From contig CAMNML010000005.1 of NCBI GenBank assembly GCA_946544685.1, positions 1 to 64,000 on the forward strand: DNA of 64,000 bases. The letters are read 5' to 3'. Each line of letters opens with the position of its first letter. Position 1 is the stretch's first letter. Source of the DNA: an uncultured Caryophanales bacterium. GTDB lineage: Bacteria > Bacillota_I > Bacilli_A > RF39 > UBA660. The notes under the pieces are model-generated. The model was not told where the DNA came from and searched no databases. It saw only the letters and a list, made by a program, of their open reading frames with translations. This document shows, one piece after another, positions 1 through 12,775 of the stretch. The position numbers and the translations under genes were made by a program.

Positions 1-66
1 CTCTTTAACGGCGAAAATAGTGTTAAGCGAAGATAGCAAGTTGCCAATTTTTTTTTATTGTTTAAT

Positions 67-96
67 AAACTCTATTGATATGATAGAGTTTTTTTT
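67..96 (+). terminator. Intrinsic terminator upstream of tsaE
   Basis: A 9-bp perfect stem (AACTCTAT paired with ATAGAGTT, plus one A-T pair) with a 7-nt loop is followed by a run of T. It ends whatever is transcribed from before the window. The preceding 66 bases contain no open gene; positions 49-57 are a second T-run after a G/C-richer stretch, which could be the end of an RNA or operon that lies off the window. Confidence 0.75.
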
Positions 97-118
97 ATAT
101 AATTATATTGGTGATAAA

Positions 119-568
119 ATGGAATATAAAATTACAACAAACAGTGAACAAGAAACAATTGAACTAGCTCAAAATTTTGAATCAGAAAAATTTCCAAATA
201 TGGTTATTTGTTTAAATGGAGAATTAGGAAGTGGTAAAACTATTTTTACAAAAGGTTTTGCTCAGGCAATGGAGATAACAGATACAATTACATCTCCAAC
301 ATTTACAATAATCAAAGAGTATGAAGGTGAATTACCTTTGTATCATATGGATGTATATAGATTAGATGAAGAAAGTGATGATATAGGTATTGAAGAATAC
401 TTTGATAAAGGTGGAGTATGCATAATTGAATGGGCAGATAATATCAAAGATATTTTACCTAAAAATAGATTAGATATTAAAATCAAAGTAATTGATGAAA
501 ATAAAAGAAGTCTTACACTAAATGCATATGGAAAAGAATATGAAGAATTGTGTGAGGCAGTATTATGA
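119..568 (+). CDS. tsaE: tRNA threonylcarbamoyladenosine biosynthesis ATPase TsaE
   Basis: TsaE is the small P-loop ATPase that drives the TsaB-TsaD complex, which installs N6-threonylcarbamoyladenosine at A37 of ANN-decoding tRNAs in the cytoplasm. The 149-residue protein has the Walker A motif GELGSGKT near residues 34-41, the family block TSPTF near 58-62, and the YHMDVYRL and IIEWAD motifs of the YjeE/TsaE fold. An upstream in-frame ATG would add about 33 residues that read through the terminator hairpin, so the ATG at 119, which follows a GGTGATAA ribosome site, is chosen. The stop overlaps the tsaB start (ATGA), indicating translational coupling in a tsaE-tsaB-rimI-tsaD operon. Confidence 0.96.
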   Translation: MEYKITTNSEQETIELAQNFESEKFPNMVICLNGELGSGKTIFTKGFAQAMEITDTITSPTFTIIKEYEGELPLYHMDVYRLDEESDDIGIEEYFDKGGVCIIEWADNIKDILPKNRLDIKIKVIDENKRSLTLNAYGKEYEELCEAVL

Positions 569-1194
569 TTTCACTCTTTATAGATACTGCTCTATCATAT
601 ATTAGAATTGCCATTTTTAAAGATGACAAACTAATAGATAGTATCAATGAAAAATGTGAAAAAAACATGTCAGCTTTATTTGATTCTAAAGTAGAAGAAT
701 TATTTAAAAGAAATAATTTAGAACTAACAGAAGTAAATAAAATATACACTGTAACTGGACCTGGTTCATTTACAGGAATTCGTGTTGGCATGACTTTTTC
801 AAAAGTATTAGCTATGGTATTAAATCAAAAAATAACTCCTATTTCAGAGTTACAAGTTCTAGCTACAACTAATACAACTAAATCAAAAGCTCCAATGATA
901 GACGCTAGACGTGGATATGTATACGCAGGAGTATATGATGAAGATTTGAACACACTTGCAGAAGATAAACATATTCTATTAGAAGACTTTTTGAACATAA
1001 ATAAAGATGTAGAATATATAAGTTATGATAGTTTTGAACATATTTCTACAATAGAACCTAACATAGACTTTGAAAAAATAATATTAAAAAACAAAGATAA
1101 AAAACAAATAGAACACGAAGTTCTAACACCAAATTATTTAAAATTAACTGAAGCAGAAGAAAATTTAAGAAAGAAAAAAGAAAATGATAACTAA
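565..1194 (+). CDS. tsaB: tRNA threonylcarbamoyladenosine biosynthesis protein TsaB
   Basis: TsaB is the catalytically silent ASKHA-fold partner that dimerises with TsaD in t6A synthesis. The 209-residue product starts with the typical ISLFIDTA strand and carries the family signature GPGSFTGIRVG near residue 65, followed by PMIDARRGYVYAG near 112, all as in YeaZ/TsaB proteins. It starts inside the tsaE stop codon and its own last codons overlap the start of rimI by 11 bases, so the four genes are tightly coupled. The C-terminal tail is lysine-rich and short, normal for Bacillota members. Confidence 0.95.
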   Translation: MISLFIDTALSYIRIAIFKDDKLIDSINEKCEKNMSALFDSKVEELFKRNNLELTEVNKIYTVTGPGSFTGIRVGMTFSKVLAMVLNQKITPISELQVLATTNTTKSKAPMIDARRGYVYAGVYDEDLNTLAEDKHILLEDFLNINKDVEYISYDSFEHISTIEPNIDFEKIILKNKDKKQIEHEVLTPNYLKLTEAEENLRKKKENDN

Positions 1195-1579
1195 TTATAT
1201 AGAAGAATATTATGAGTATTTAAAAGAAAACATAAAAGAATTTAATGTAGAATACTTAAAAAAAGAAAATCCTTTTTTAAAAAACTATGTTTATTTAGAA
1301 AATAACCAACCTATAGGCTTAATTAGTTATTCACTAATATATGATAGAATTGAACTAGAATATATTTGGACAAGTTTTGAACATAGAAAAAAAGGAATAG
1401 CTTCAAAATTAATGGATAAAATGATTGAAGAAAAAGTAAACAATATAACACTAGAAGTAAGAACAACAAACGAAGGGTCAATAAACCTATATAAAAAATA
1501 CAATTTTAAAGTAGTATCAACTAGAAAAAATTACTATGGTAATGAAGATGCTTACTTAATGATTAGAGAGATGATGTAA
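1184..1579 (+). CDS. rimI: GNAT N-acetyltransferase, RimI-like
   Basis: This 131-residue protein is a single GNAT domain. The acetyl-CoA-binding motif A is seen as HRKKGIASKLMDKMIEE near residue 67, followed by the expected NEGSINLYKKYNFK segment near residue 90. Position between tsaB and tsaD matches the usual place of rimI, the N-alpha-acetyltransferase of ribosomal protein S18, in Bacillota; the true substrate cannot be read from sequence. It overlaps tsaB by 11 bases and ends one base before the tsaD ATG. It is shorter than typical RimI (about 150 residues) but the core is complete. Confidence 0.85.
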   Translation: MITNYIEEYYEYLKENIKEFNVEYLKKENPFLKNYVYLENNQPIGLISYSLIYDRIELEYIWTSFEHRKKGIASKLMDKMIEEKVNNITLEVRTTNEGSINLYKKYNFKVVSTRKNYYGNEDAYLMIREMM

Positions 1580-2584
1580 ATGAAAGACACATATATTTTT
1601 GCGATAGAATCAAGCTGTGATGAAACAAGCGCATCAATAATAAAAAACGGATGTGAAGAAATATCAACAGTAATATCAACACAAATATCTACACATAAAG
1701 AATATGGTGGTGTTGTACCAGAAATCGCAAGTAGATTACATATAAATAATATAACTCCAGTTCTAGAAGAAACACTAGAAAAAGCAAATATGAAAATGGA
1801 AGATATGGACGCAATAGCTGTAACATATGGCCCAGGATTGATAGGATCACTATTAGTAGGCGTAGAAGCCGCAAAAGCCCTATCAATGATATATAAAAAA
1901 CCATTAATTCCAGTGCATCATATAGCTGGACATATATATGCGAATAACCTAGTAAAACCATTACAATTCCCATTAATCGCACTTGTAGTAAGTGGTGGTC
2001 ATACAGAACTAATATATATGAAAGACCATTACTCATTTGAAAAAATTGGTGGTACACTAGACGACGCAGTAGGAGAAGCATATGACAAAGTGGCAAGAGT
2101 AATAGGAGTTAATTATCCAGGTGGACCAGAAGTAGATAGACTTGCTCATATAGGTGAAGATTCATACAATCTACCACTACCACTAGATGATGACTCATAC
2201 AACTTTAGTTTTAGCGGAATAAAAAGTTCAGTAATGAATTTAGTGAATAATGAAAGACAAAAAGGTAATATAATCAAAAAAGAAGATTTAGCAACATCCT
2301 TCCAAAATAGAGTTGTAAAGATAATCGTGAAGAAAACAATGAAAGCTCTAAAAGATTTTAATGTTCAAAACTTAATAGTAGCTGGTGGAGTATCCGCAAA
2401 TAAGGGATTAAGAGAAGCAATAACTAAAGAATGTGAAGAAAATAATATTAATCTTACAATACCAGAAATAAAATATTGCACAGACAACGCCGCAATGATA
2501 GGAGCAGCAGCATACCAACTTTACCTAAAAGAAAGATTTGCAGATATTACACTAAACGCAAAAGCAAGTGATAAACTAAACTAA
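1580..2584 (+). CDS. tsaD: tRNA N6-adenosine threonylcarbamoyltransferase TsaD
   Basis: TsaD (YgjD/Kae1) transfers the threonylcarbamoyl group from the adenylate intermediate to A37 of tRNA. The 334-residue protein has the N-terminal [12 protein letters not shown] motif, the metal-binding HHIAGH near residue 112, SGGHTEL near 136, and the C-terminal [10 protein letters not shown] and [10 protein letters not shown] motifs, so the ASKHA ATPase core is complete. Length is standard. It is the last gene of the t6A operon and its stop codon lies within the following terminator. The enzyme making the threonylcarbamoyl-AMP (TsaC/YwlC) is not in this window. Confidence 0.97.
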   Translation: MKDTYIFAIESSCDETSASIIKNGCEEISTVISTQISTHKEYGGVVPEIASRLHINNITPVLEETLEKANMKMEDMDAIAVTYGPGLIGSLLVGVEAAKALSMIYKKPLIPVHHIAGHIYANNLVKPLQFPLIALVVSGGHTELIYMKDHYSFEKIGGTLDDAVGEAYDKVARVIGVNYPGGPEVDRLAHIGEDSYNLPLPLDDDSYNFSFSGIKSSVMNLVNNERQKGNIIKKEDLATSFQNRVVKIIVKKTMKALKDFNVQNLIVAGGVSANKGLREAITKECEENNINLTIPEIKYCTDNAAMIGAAAYQLYLKERFADITLNAKASDKLN

Positions 2585-2601
2585 AAGGTTTAGTTTTTTT
2601 T
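2573..2601 (+). terminator. Terminator of the t6A operon
   Basis: A 9-bp perfect stem (AAACTAAAC with GTTTAGTTT) around a 6-nt loop is followed by eight T. The stem begins inside the last codons of tsaD. Confidence 0.85.
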
Positions 2602-2693
2602 GAACATATTTATAAAAACACTTTTACAAACAAATGTTTATATTTATATTCAAAAAATATATAAAATATGTTATCATTAAATAGGTGGTAAAA

Positions 2694-4787
2694 ATGGAAC
2701 TATTAGGATATAACGATAAACAAAAAGAAGCAATACTAAAAACAGATGGACCAATACTAGTAATAGCTGGTGCAGGATCAGGAAAAACAAAAGTACTAAC
2801 AACAAAAATAGTCTATCTAGTAGAAAATGGAATACCAACAGACAATATTCTAGCTATAACATTTACAAATAAAGCAGCAAAAGAAATGAAAGATAGAGTA
2901 ATAAATATGTTAGGTAGTGAGGGACATGAAATAAGAATATCCACATTCCACTCATTTGGTGTATATCTAATGCAAAAACACTATAATGAACTAGGATATC
3001 AAAAAAACTTCACAATACTAGATAGTGATGACTCACTAACAATAATAAAAAGAATAATGAAAGATCTAAATATAGATCCAAAAGAATACAATCCAAGAGC
3101 TATAAGAAACGCAATATCAAGCGCTAAAAACGAATTAATAAGCGCGCTAGAATATGAGAGATTCACAAGCGATAACTTTAGTCAAAAAGTACTAGAAGTA
3201 TATACAAGATATGAACAAAAACTATTAATAAATAACTCACTAGACTTTGATGACTTACTATTTTTACCAATAAAACTATTTAGAACAAAACCAGAAATAC
3301 TAAAATACTATCAAGAAAAATATCAATATATATTAGTAGATGAATATCAAGATACAAATGAAGCACAATACATACTAATAAAAATGTTAAGCGCAAAAAA
3401 TAGAAACATATGCGTAGTAGGAGATGAATCGCAATCAATATACTCATTTAGAGGATCAAACTATAGAAATATACTAAACTTCGAAAAAGACTATAAAGAC
3501 TGTACAACAATACTACTAGAACAAAACTATAGATCAACATCAACAATACTTGATAGCGCTAACGACGTAATAAAAAACAATAAACATAGAAAAGATAAAA
3601 AACTATGGACAGAAAATGGTATAGGAGAAAAAATAGAATACTATAAAGCACTAGACGAAAAAGACGAAGCAAACTATGTAGTAAAGAATATAGAAAACTT
3701 AATAAACAAAAATACAAATAAAAGTGAAATAGCAGTACTCTATAGAACAAATGCACAATCACGTGTAATGGAAGAAGCACTCCTAAAATCAAATATACCA
3801 TACAAAGTAGTAGGAAGTTTCTACTTCTATAATAGAAAAGAAATTAAAGACTTAATCTGTTACTTAAAACTAATATACAATAAATACGATGATATAAGTC
3901 TACAAAGAATAATAAATACACCAAAAAGAGGAATAGGCGAAAAAACAATAGAAAACCTACAAAACAAAGCAAAAGAAAACAATATCTGTATGTATGATGC
4001 AATAGAATCAGGAAAAGAACTAACATTTAAAAATATAATAGAAGAAATAATAAGTATAAAAGATAACTATAGTCTAACAGAACTAGTAGATATAGTACTA
4101 GATAAATCAGGAATGAAACAAGAACTAGAATCAGAAAAAAGTATTGAATCAGAAATAAGACTAGAAAACCTAGAAGAATTTAAATCAATAACAAAAGCAT
4201 TCGAAGAAAAAAATGGATTAATCTCACTAGAAGACTTCCTAACAGAAATAAGCCTAGTATCAGATGTAACAGAACATAAAGATGAAACAGATGTAGTAAC
4301 ACTTATGACAGTACACTCAGCAAAAGGACTAGAATTTGAAAATGTATTCCTAATAGGAATGGAAGAAGGAATATTCCCGCACAATAACTCATTCGAATCA
4401 TCAGAAGCAATAGAAGAAGAAAGAAGACTCTGCTATGTCGCAATAACACGAGCAAAAAAACGTCTATGGCTAGTAAACGCAAATCATAGATTAATATACG
4501 GAATGGATAACTTCAACAAACCAAGTAGATTTATAGACGAAATAAATAAAGAATACATAAACGAAGAAAAAACAGAAAGAAAAGTAGTTAAATCAAATTC
4601 ATTCCAAAAAATTCAAAAAGCAGTAGACGAAACAGTAGACTACCAAGCAGGAGATAAAATAATGCACGATGTATTTGGAGAAGGAGTAATAATAAGCATA
4701 GAAGGAAGTGTAGTTACAATCGCATTCGCACATCCTCACGGAATAAAGAAACTTCTTAAAGGACACAAGAGTATAAAGAAGATATAA
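2694..4787 (+). CDS. pcrA: ATP-dependent DNA helicase PcrA/UvrD
   Basis: Superfamily 1A 3'-5' helicase acting in nucleotide-excision repair, transcription-coupled repair and removal of stalled complexes. The 697-residue protein contains all the family motifs in order: motif I AGAGSGKT, Ia FTNKAAKEM, II VDEYQDTN, III GDESQSIYSFRG, IV QNYRST, V TVHSAKGLEFENVFL, and VI YVAITRAKKRL. A C-terminal Tudor-like segment (GDKIMHDVFGEGVI) matches the PcrA RNA-polymerase-interaction domain. A GTG nine bases earlier lies in the ribosome site AGGTGG, so the ATG at 2694 is taken as the start. It is monocistronic, between two terminators. In most Bacillota pcrA precedes ligA; here one tiny gene separates them. 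Confidence 0.96.
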   Translation: MELLGYNDKQKEAILKTDGPILVIAGAGSGKTKVLTTKIVYLVENGIPTDNILAITFTNKAAKEMKDRVINMLGSEGHEIRISTFHSFGVYLMQKHYNELGYQKNFTILDSDDSLTIIKRIMKDLNIDPKEYNPRAIRNAISSAKNELISALEYERFTSDNFSQKVLEVYTRYEQKLLINNSLDFDDLLFLPIKLFRTKPEILKYYQEKYQYILVDEYQDTNEAQYILIKMLSAKNRNICVVGDESQSIYSFRGSNYRNILNFEKDYKDCTTILLEQNYRSTSTILDSANDVIKNNKHRKDKKLWTENGIGEKIEYYKALDEKDEANYVVKNIENLINKNTNKSEIAVLYRTNAQSRVMEEALLKSNIPYKVVGSFYFYNRKEIKDLICYLKLIYNKYDDISLQRIINTPKRGIGEKTIENLQNKAKENNICMYDAIESGKELTFKNIIEEIISIKDNYSLTELVDIVLDKSGMKQELESEKSIESEIRLENLEEFKSITKAFEEKNGLISLEDFLTEISLVSDVTEHKDETDVVTLMTVHSAKGLEFENVFLIGMEEGIFPHNNSFESSEAIEEERRLCYVAITRAKKRLWLVNANHRLIYGMDNFNKPSRFIDEINKEYINEEKTERKVVKSNSFQKIQKAVDETVDYQAGDKIMHDVFGEGVIISIEGSVVTIAFAHPHGIKKLLKGHKSIKKI

Positions 4788-4789
4788 AA

Positions 4790-4817
4790 AAAGACTATGT
4801 AAAATAGTCGTTTTTAT
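4790..4817 (+). terminator. Terminator after pcrA
   Basis: A 6-bp GACTAT/ATAGTC stem with a 5-nt loop, flanked by an A-run on the left and a T-rich run on the right. Confidence 0.7.
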
Positions 4818-4895
4818 TTAATAAAATATATCAAATCTATATTAATAAATATATAAATGTGCTATAATTAATACATAAGATAATGGAGGGATAAC

Positions 4896-5042
4896 ATGAC
4901 ATTAACACTTTTAGATACATTAAAAGAATGGGCGGATAAATTAAGAGATTGGACAATATCAAACACAAACAACCCAATCTTCTGGGCACTAGCATTCGTA
5001 CTTGGACTAGTAATATTTAAATTAACATATGATGCATTAAGT

Positions 5043-5048
<6 letters not shown>
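4896..5048 (+). CDS. Small single-pass membrane protein (50 aa), unknown function
   Basis: A 50-residue reading frame begins 7 bases after a strong GGAGGG ribosome site. The N-terminal half is an amphipathic stretch with charged residues and two tryptophans (LDTLKEWADKLRDW); residues 28-43 form a hydrophobic helix (IFWALAFVLGLVIFKL) that would span the membrane, ending in a short tail. No family is recognised. Its codons resemble those of the neighbouring genes, and it has its own upstream terminator boundary and a downstream hairpin, so it looks like a real gene between pcrA and ligA. Confidence 0.7.
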
Positions 5049-9281
<4,233 letters not shown>

Positions 9282-9282
<1 letters not shown>

Positions 9283-9980
9283 TGCAAGGTCATATAGACT
9301 CAATAGAAACACTAGGCCTCTTAGATGGACCAGGAATAAGAGTAGTAGTATTCTTACAAGGATGTCCTCTAAGATGTCTATTCTGCCATAATCCAGAAAC
9401 ATGGTTCGTAAACGATAAAATGTTAATAACACCAGAAGAATTAGTAAGACACATATATAAATATAGGAATTATTTTGGAGAAAATGGTGGAGTAACATTC
9501 TCAGGAGGAGAACCGATGTATCAACACGAATTCTTATTAGAATGTCTAAAACTATGTAAGAAAATGCAAATAAATACATGTATAGATACATCAGGAGTAG
9601 GAGAAAACTATGAAGAAATACTAAAATACACAGACTTAGTAATATGGGATGTAAAGGCATTAGAACCAGATAATTATACAAAAATAACAGGAAATAAAAT
9701 AGAAAAATCACTAGAATTTTTAGAAACATGCCAAAAAATGAATAAAAAAATGTGGATAAGACAAGTAATAGTTCCAGGAATAAACGATAACATTGAATAC
9801 ATAAATAAACTAAAAGAATTCATAAAACCATTAAAAAACATAGAAAAAGTAGAACTATTACCATATCACACAATGGGTGTTCAAAAATATGAAAAATTAA
9901 ATATCCCATATAGACTACAAGGAACTCCAGAAATGGATAAAGAAAAATGTAACGAACTATATAAAGTATTGACATCGTAA
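9282..9980 (+). CDS. pflA: Pyruvate formate-lyase-activating enzyme
   Basis: Radical SAM enzyme that abstracts a hydrogen from the glycyl-radical site of PflB. The 232-residue protein shows the [4Fe-4S] motif CPLRCLFCHNPETW near residue 30 (CxxxCxxC spacing), the SAM-contacting GGVTFSGGEP near 70, and CIDTSGVG near 105. The start codon overlaps the pflB stop (TAATG), so activator and enzyme are made together. Length is normal for the short PflA type without an inserted ferredoxin domain. Confidence 0.96.
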
Positions 9981-9993
9981 TCAATACTTTTTG
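9963..9993 (+). terminator. Terminator of the ligA-pflBA transcript
   Basis: A 10-bp perfect stem (AAAGTATTGA with TCAATACTTT) with an 8-nt loop, overlapping the pflA stop codon and followed by a T-run. Confidence 0.85.
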
Positions 9994-10066
9994 TACTCAA
10001 TAAGAAAAAAAGTTTATTTTTTAAAAAACATTTGATATAATAATAATTACAATAGGAGGAATAAAT

Positions 10067-10636
10067 ATGAATAATGAAAATAATATAAATGGAATTCCTA
10101 GTATTAATGATGTAAAAACAGAAGATACACCAGCACAATCTTTTGCTAATTTATATGGAAACGGTGCACAACAACCAACTCAACCAGTACAATCACAACC
10201 AATGCCAAATCCACAGGTAGCACAACCACAACAACCAGTCCAACAACCGGTGCCACCCGTACAAAATCCTCAAATGCCACAACAGGCAAATCCACAAGTT
10301 GCACAACCACAACCAATGCCAAATCCACAGGTAGTACAACCACAACCAGTTCAACAACCGGTGCCACCTGTACAAAATCCTCAAATGCCACAACAGCCAA
10401 ATCCACAAGTAGTACAACCGGTACAAATAGATGCAGATAGAATGCAATCAATAGAAGAACAATTATCAAAAACAAGTCAATATAAACCAGAAGACTTTCA
10501 ACAAGAAAAAATAGATATACCAACAACAAATCAATATGAAAAAAACAAATCAGGTTTAGCTTTTGTAATAGTACTATTCATAATTCTTGCAGTCGTAATT
10601 GTACTATTACCTCAAATAACAAAATGGCTAAGTTAA
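10067..10636 (+). CDS. Pro/Gln-rich repeat protein with C-terminal membrane anchor
   Basis: No family recognised. The 189-residue protein has a short polar N-terminus, a low-complexity region (residues 35-122) rich in Pro, Gln, Val and Asn made of two near-identical 38-residue repeats (units built from QPMPNPQV, QQPVPPVQNPQMPQ), a charged linker, and one hydrophobic helix (LAFVIVLFIILAVVIVLLP, about residues 164-182) just before the C-terminus. There is no signal peptide, so it should be tail-anchored with the repeat region in the cytoplasm, or a type II-like protein. GAGGAA-type ribosome site upstream. Pro-rich cytoplasmic segments often bind partner domains; that role here is only inference. 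Confidence 0.8.
   Translation: MNNENNINGIPSINDVKTEDTPAQSFANLYGNGAQQPTQPVQSQPMPNPQVAQPQQPVQQPVPPVQNPQMPQQANPQVAQPQPMPNPQVVQPQPVQQPVPPVQNPQMPQQPNPQVVQPVQIDADRMQSIEEQLSKTSQYKPEDFQQEKIDIPTTNQYEKNKSGLAFVIVLFIILAVVIVLLPQITKWLS
10199..10423 (+). repeat. Two tandem 38-codon repeats inside the Pro/Gln-rich gene
   Basis: The unit beginning CCAATGCCAAATCCACAGG at 10199 starts again at 10313 (period 114 bases). The second copy lacks one codon and has several silent and missense changes. In-frame, nearly identical DNA units of this kind are prone to expansion and contraction. Confidence 0.9.
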
Positions 10637-10920
10637 AATATAGAGAAATCTATATTTTTTTTTGTAAAATAAAAAACATTACTTTCCCTAGAAAAAGAAA
10701 AAGAAGAAACAAGGTTTTACCAGTATACGGTGCAACTGTTCCAATAAAGAATGCAAAAGTTATTCCGACTAATCCTAGAATATTAGCACAAATGGATTCT
10801 GAAAGTATTCAAAAAAGTGCAGAACAACAAAGGGATGAAGTTGGCATAATGGAATATGCAAGAGAAATGATAGCTGGCCCTAGTTATGAAAAAGGAAAAA
10901 CACTAACAAAAAAACTGTAG
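10624..10920 (+). CDS. Small basic protein of unknown function; start uncertain
   Basis: An open frame of up to 98 codons overlaps the end of the preceding gene by 13 bases. Residues 1-20 read straight through the terminator hairpin at 10636-10663, so translation may in fact begin later; no well-placed ATG exists before codon 57. The following part is basic (PRKRKRRN), then VLPVYGATVPIKNAKVIPTNPRILAQ-like sequence and a helical end. No family recognised. It could be a coupled gene, a gene with an unusual start, or a decayed fragment. Its codons look like coding sequence. Confidence 0.4.
   Translation: MAKLKYREIYIFFCKIKNITFPRKRKRRNKVLPVYGATVPIKNAKVIPTNPRILAQMDSESIQKSAEQQRDEVGIMEYAREMIAGPSYEKGKTLTKKL
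10636..10663 (+). terminator. Terminator after the Pro/Gln-rich gene
   Basis: An 8-bp stem (AAATATAG with CTATATTT) with a 6-nt loop and eight further T. It starts at the stop codon of the 189-residue gene and lies inside the open frame of the next one. Confidence 0.7.
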
Positions 10921-10942
10921 AATAATTCTACAATTTTTTTTA
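10912..10942. terminator. Bidirectional terminator between convergent genes
   Basis: An 8-bp perfect inverted repeat TGTAGAAT/ATTCTACA with A-run on the left and T-run on the right serves both the 10624 gene and the reverse-strand RNHCP gene. Confidence 0.75.
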
Positions 10943-11242
10943 TGCATTTTTAGATAACTCTATAATAACATCCATATTATCATCAACAGCCATAATATTT
11001 TTATGTAATTCTCCACACTTATCGCACTTATAAATAATCTTATAAGTATTCTTAAATTTCTCTATACCAATTGGAACTAAAGTACCTTTACAATCATTTA
11101 ATCTGTCCCCTGGATTAACATCAACATGAATTGAATATAAACAATTATTACAATGATCTCTAGCAGTATAATTTAACTTACTAACTTTAGAACCACAATT
11201 AAGACAAACAAACTCTTCATCTTTCATAGAAAATAACTTCAT
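10940..11242 (-). CDS. RNHCP domain protein
   Basis: The 100-residue protein begins with a zinc-ribbon-like CLNCGSKV and contains the signature ARDHCNNCLYSIHVDVNPGD, which is characteristic of the RNHCP domain family of small Bacillota proteins; two further cysteine pairs (CKGTL, CDKCGEL) suggest bound zinc. The family is uncharacterised; a role in nucleic-acid or protein binding is only a guess. Start ATG follows a GGTGATT ribosome site. It is the last gene of a reverse-strand group with uppP and the UPF0316 gene. Confidence 0.8.
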   Translation of the reverse strand: MKLFSMKDEEFVCLNCGSKVSKLNYTARDHCNNCLYSIHVDVNPGDRLNDCKGTLVPIGIEKFKNTYKIIYKCDKCGELHKNIMAVDDNMDVIIELSKNA

Positions 11243-11270
11243 AGAATCACCAAAATAATTATATCAAAAA

Positions 11271-11774
11271 TTACCTCTTAATAAAACCGTTTTGAACATA
11301 CTTAGTATCATTAATAATAACAAAAGCCTTAGAATCATACTTATTAATAATACTTTTTAACTTATCCAAACTACTACTATTAATCTGTATTAATAACATC
11401 ACTTTATCATTATTCATGCCCTTAATATTAAGACTACTAACCCCAAACTCATTATCACGTAAAACAGAAACTAACTTCTCATACTTATCAGAAATAACAT
11501 AAACACTCATATAACCCTTAATATATCTATTAGAAATAAGACCACCAATATAAGTACCAGTAGAAAAACCTAAAGCATAAGAAATAACAATATAAATACT
11601 ATTATCAGTAGTAGTAAGAGCTTCTTTTACAACTAAAAACCATACAGAAATCTCAATAAAACCAATCACACTAGCCAAAAAATTCTTATTCCTAACAGTC
11701 ATAATAGTTCTAACAGTGCCTAAAGAAACATCCATTATTCTAACAAAAAATATTTTAATACACAAAAAAAGCAT
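11271..11774 (-). CDS. UPF0316 / DUF2179 membrane protein
   Basis: This 167-residue protein has three hydrophobic segments in the first 100 residues, with the family blocks RIMDVSLGTVRTIMTVRN and GFIEISVWFLVVKEAL, then SYALGFSTGTYIGGLI, all matching UPF0316. A C-terminal DUF2179 domain follows (residues 105-160, with VSVLRDNEFGVSSLN). Function is unknown; such proteins are thought to be small-molecule-sensing membrane proteins. An ATG at 11819 overlaps the uppP stop and would add 15 residues, but the ATG at 11774 lies behind a GGTGATAAT ribosome site and gives the family's normal N-terminus. Confidence 0.85.
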   Translation of the reverse strand: MLFLCIKIFFVRIMDVSLGTVRTIMTVRNKNFLASVIGFIEISVWFLVVKEALTTTDNSIYIVISYALGFSTGTYIGGLISNRYIKGYMSVYVISDKYEKLVSVLRDNEFGVSSLNIKGMNNDKVMLLIQINSSSLDKLKSIINKYDSKAFVIINDTKYVQNGFIKR

Positions 11775-11818
11775 ATTATCACCATTAATATAGTGAACAT
11801 ATGCAATTTTTTTATTCA

Positions 11819-12640
11819 TTATAAGAATATAATAATTAAACTTCCTACAACTAAACAGTAAACAACAAAATAAATTAATTTACCATTCTTAACAATATTT
11901 CTAAACCATTTAGTACCAATATAAGTAAATATAAATGCCATAACAGTAGCGACTAAATAATAAAACACTTGAACACCACTTAAACTTGCTTCAAACAAAT
12001 CTTTAACACCCAAAATCATAGTAGCTAAACTAATAGGAATATATAATATAAATGAAAAATCAAAAGCAACATCTCTTTTTAAACTTCTAAGCATACCACC
12101 AACAATAGTAGAACCACTTCTACTAATACCAGGAAGTAAAGCTACCATTTGAAATAATCCAATTATAATAGAATCCTTCAAAGTAATTTGCTTACTATCC
12201 TTCATACCCTTAAAATCTTTAATAAAATATAAGAAAGCTGCAGTGATAACTAAAGTAAGACCAACAAATCTAACATTTTCCTCTAAGAAATCAAATATAC
12301 CTAACTTCTCAACAATAATTCCAACTAATCCAGCAGGAATAGTCGCAACAACAACATACCAACAATACTTATAATCATCATAATACTTCTTATCATGATT
12401 TTTTAAATATCCAAAAAATCCTTTAAATAAAGAAATAATCTTATCTCTAAATATAATTAGTATAGCGCATAGACTTCCAAAATTAGTAAGTGTAGCAAGT
12501 AATCCATAATCAATACCATCTAACCCCTTAATCAAAGACTGAAAAACAAGTAAATGACCACTAGATGAAACAGGGATAGGTTCAGTAATACCTTGAACAA
12601 ACCCTAAAAATAAAAATTTTAATAAATCTATAATATTCAT
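11819..12640 (-). CDS. uppP: Undecaprenyl-diphosphatase UppP (BacA)
   Basis: Membrane phosphatase that recycles undecaprenyl diphosphate to the monophosphate lipid carrier used for peptidoglycan and other wall polymers; also gives bacitracin tolerance. The 273-residue protein has about eight hydrophobic helices and both catalytic motifs: GITEPIPVSSSGHLL near residue 18 and PGISRSGSTIVGG near residue 168. AGGTGATTGT precedes the ATG. It is divergent from the 12776 gene across 135 bases and is followed directly by the UPF0316 gene. Confidence 0.96.
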   Translation of the reverse strand: MNIIDLLKFLFLGFVQGITEPIPVSSSGHLLVFQSLIKGLDGIDYGLLATLTNFGSLCAILIIFRDKIISLFKGFFGYLKNHDKKYYDDYKYCWYVVVATIPAGLVGIIVEKLGIFDFLEENVRFVGLTLVITAAFLYFIKDFKGMKDSKQITLKDSIIIGLFQMVALLPGISRSGSTIVGGMLRSLKRDVAFDFSFILYIPISLATMILGVKDLFEASLSGVQVFYYLVATVMAFIFTYIGTKWFRNIVKNGKLIYFVVYCLVVGSLIIIFL

Positions 12641-12775
12641 ACAATCACCTATCTAATTATATACTATTTATAAAAAAAATAAAATAAAAAATACAAAAAT
12701 ACATACAATTAATTATAGGTAATATAAGTATAAAAAATAAAAAATATGTATATAACTAAAATGAAAGGAGAAAAC

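Noticed and set aside
10199..10423. Tandem repeats as a possible CRISPR array
   Set aside because: Only two units, in-frame coding repeats of Pro/Gln-rich sequence, without spacers or cas genes.
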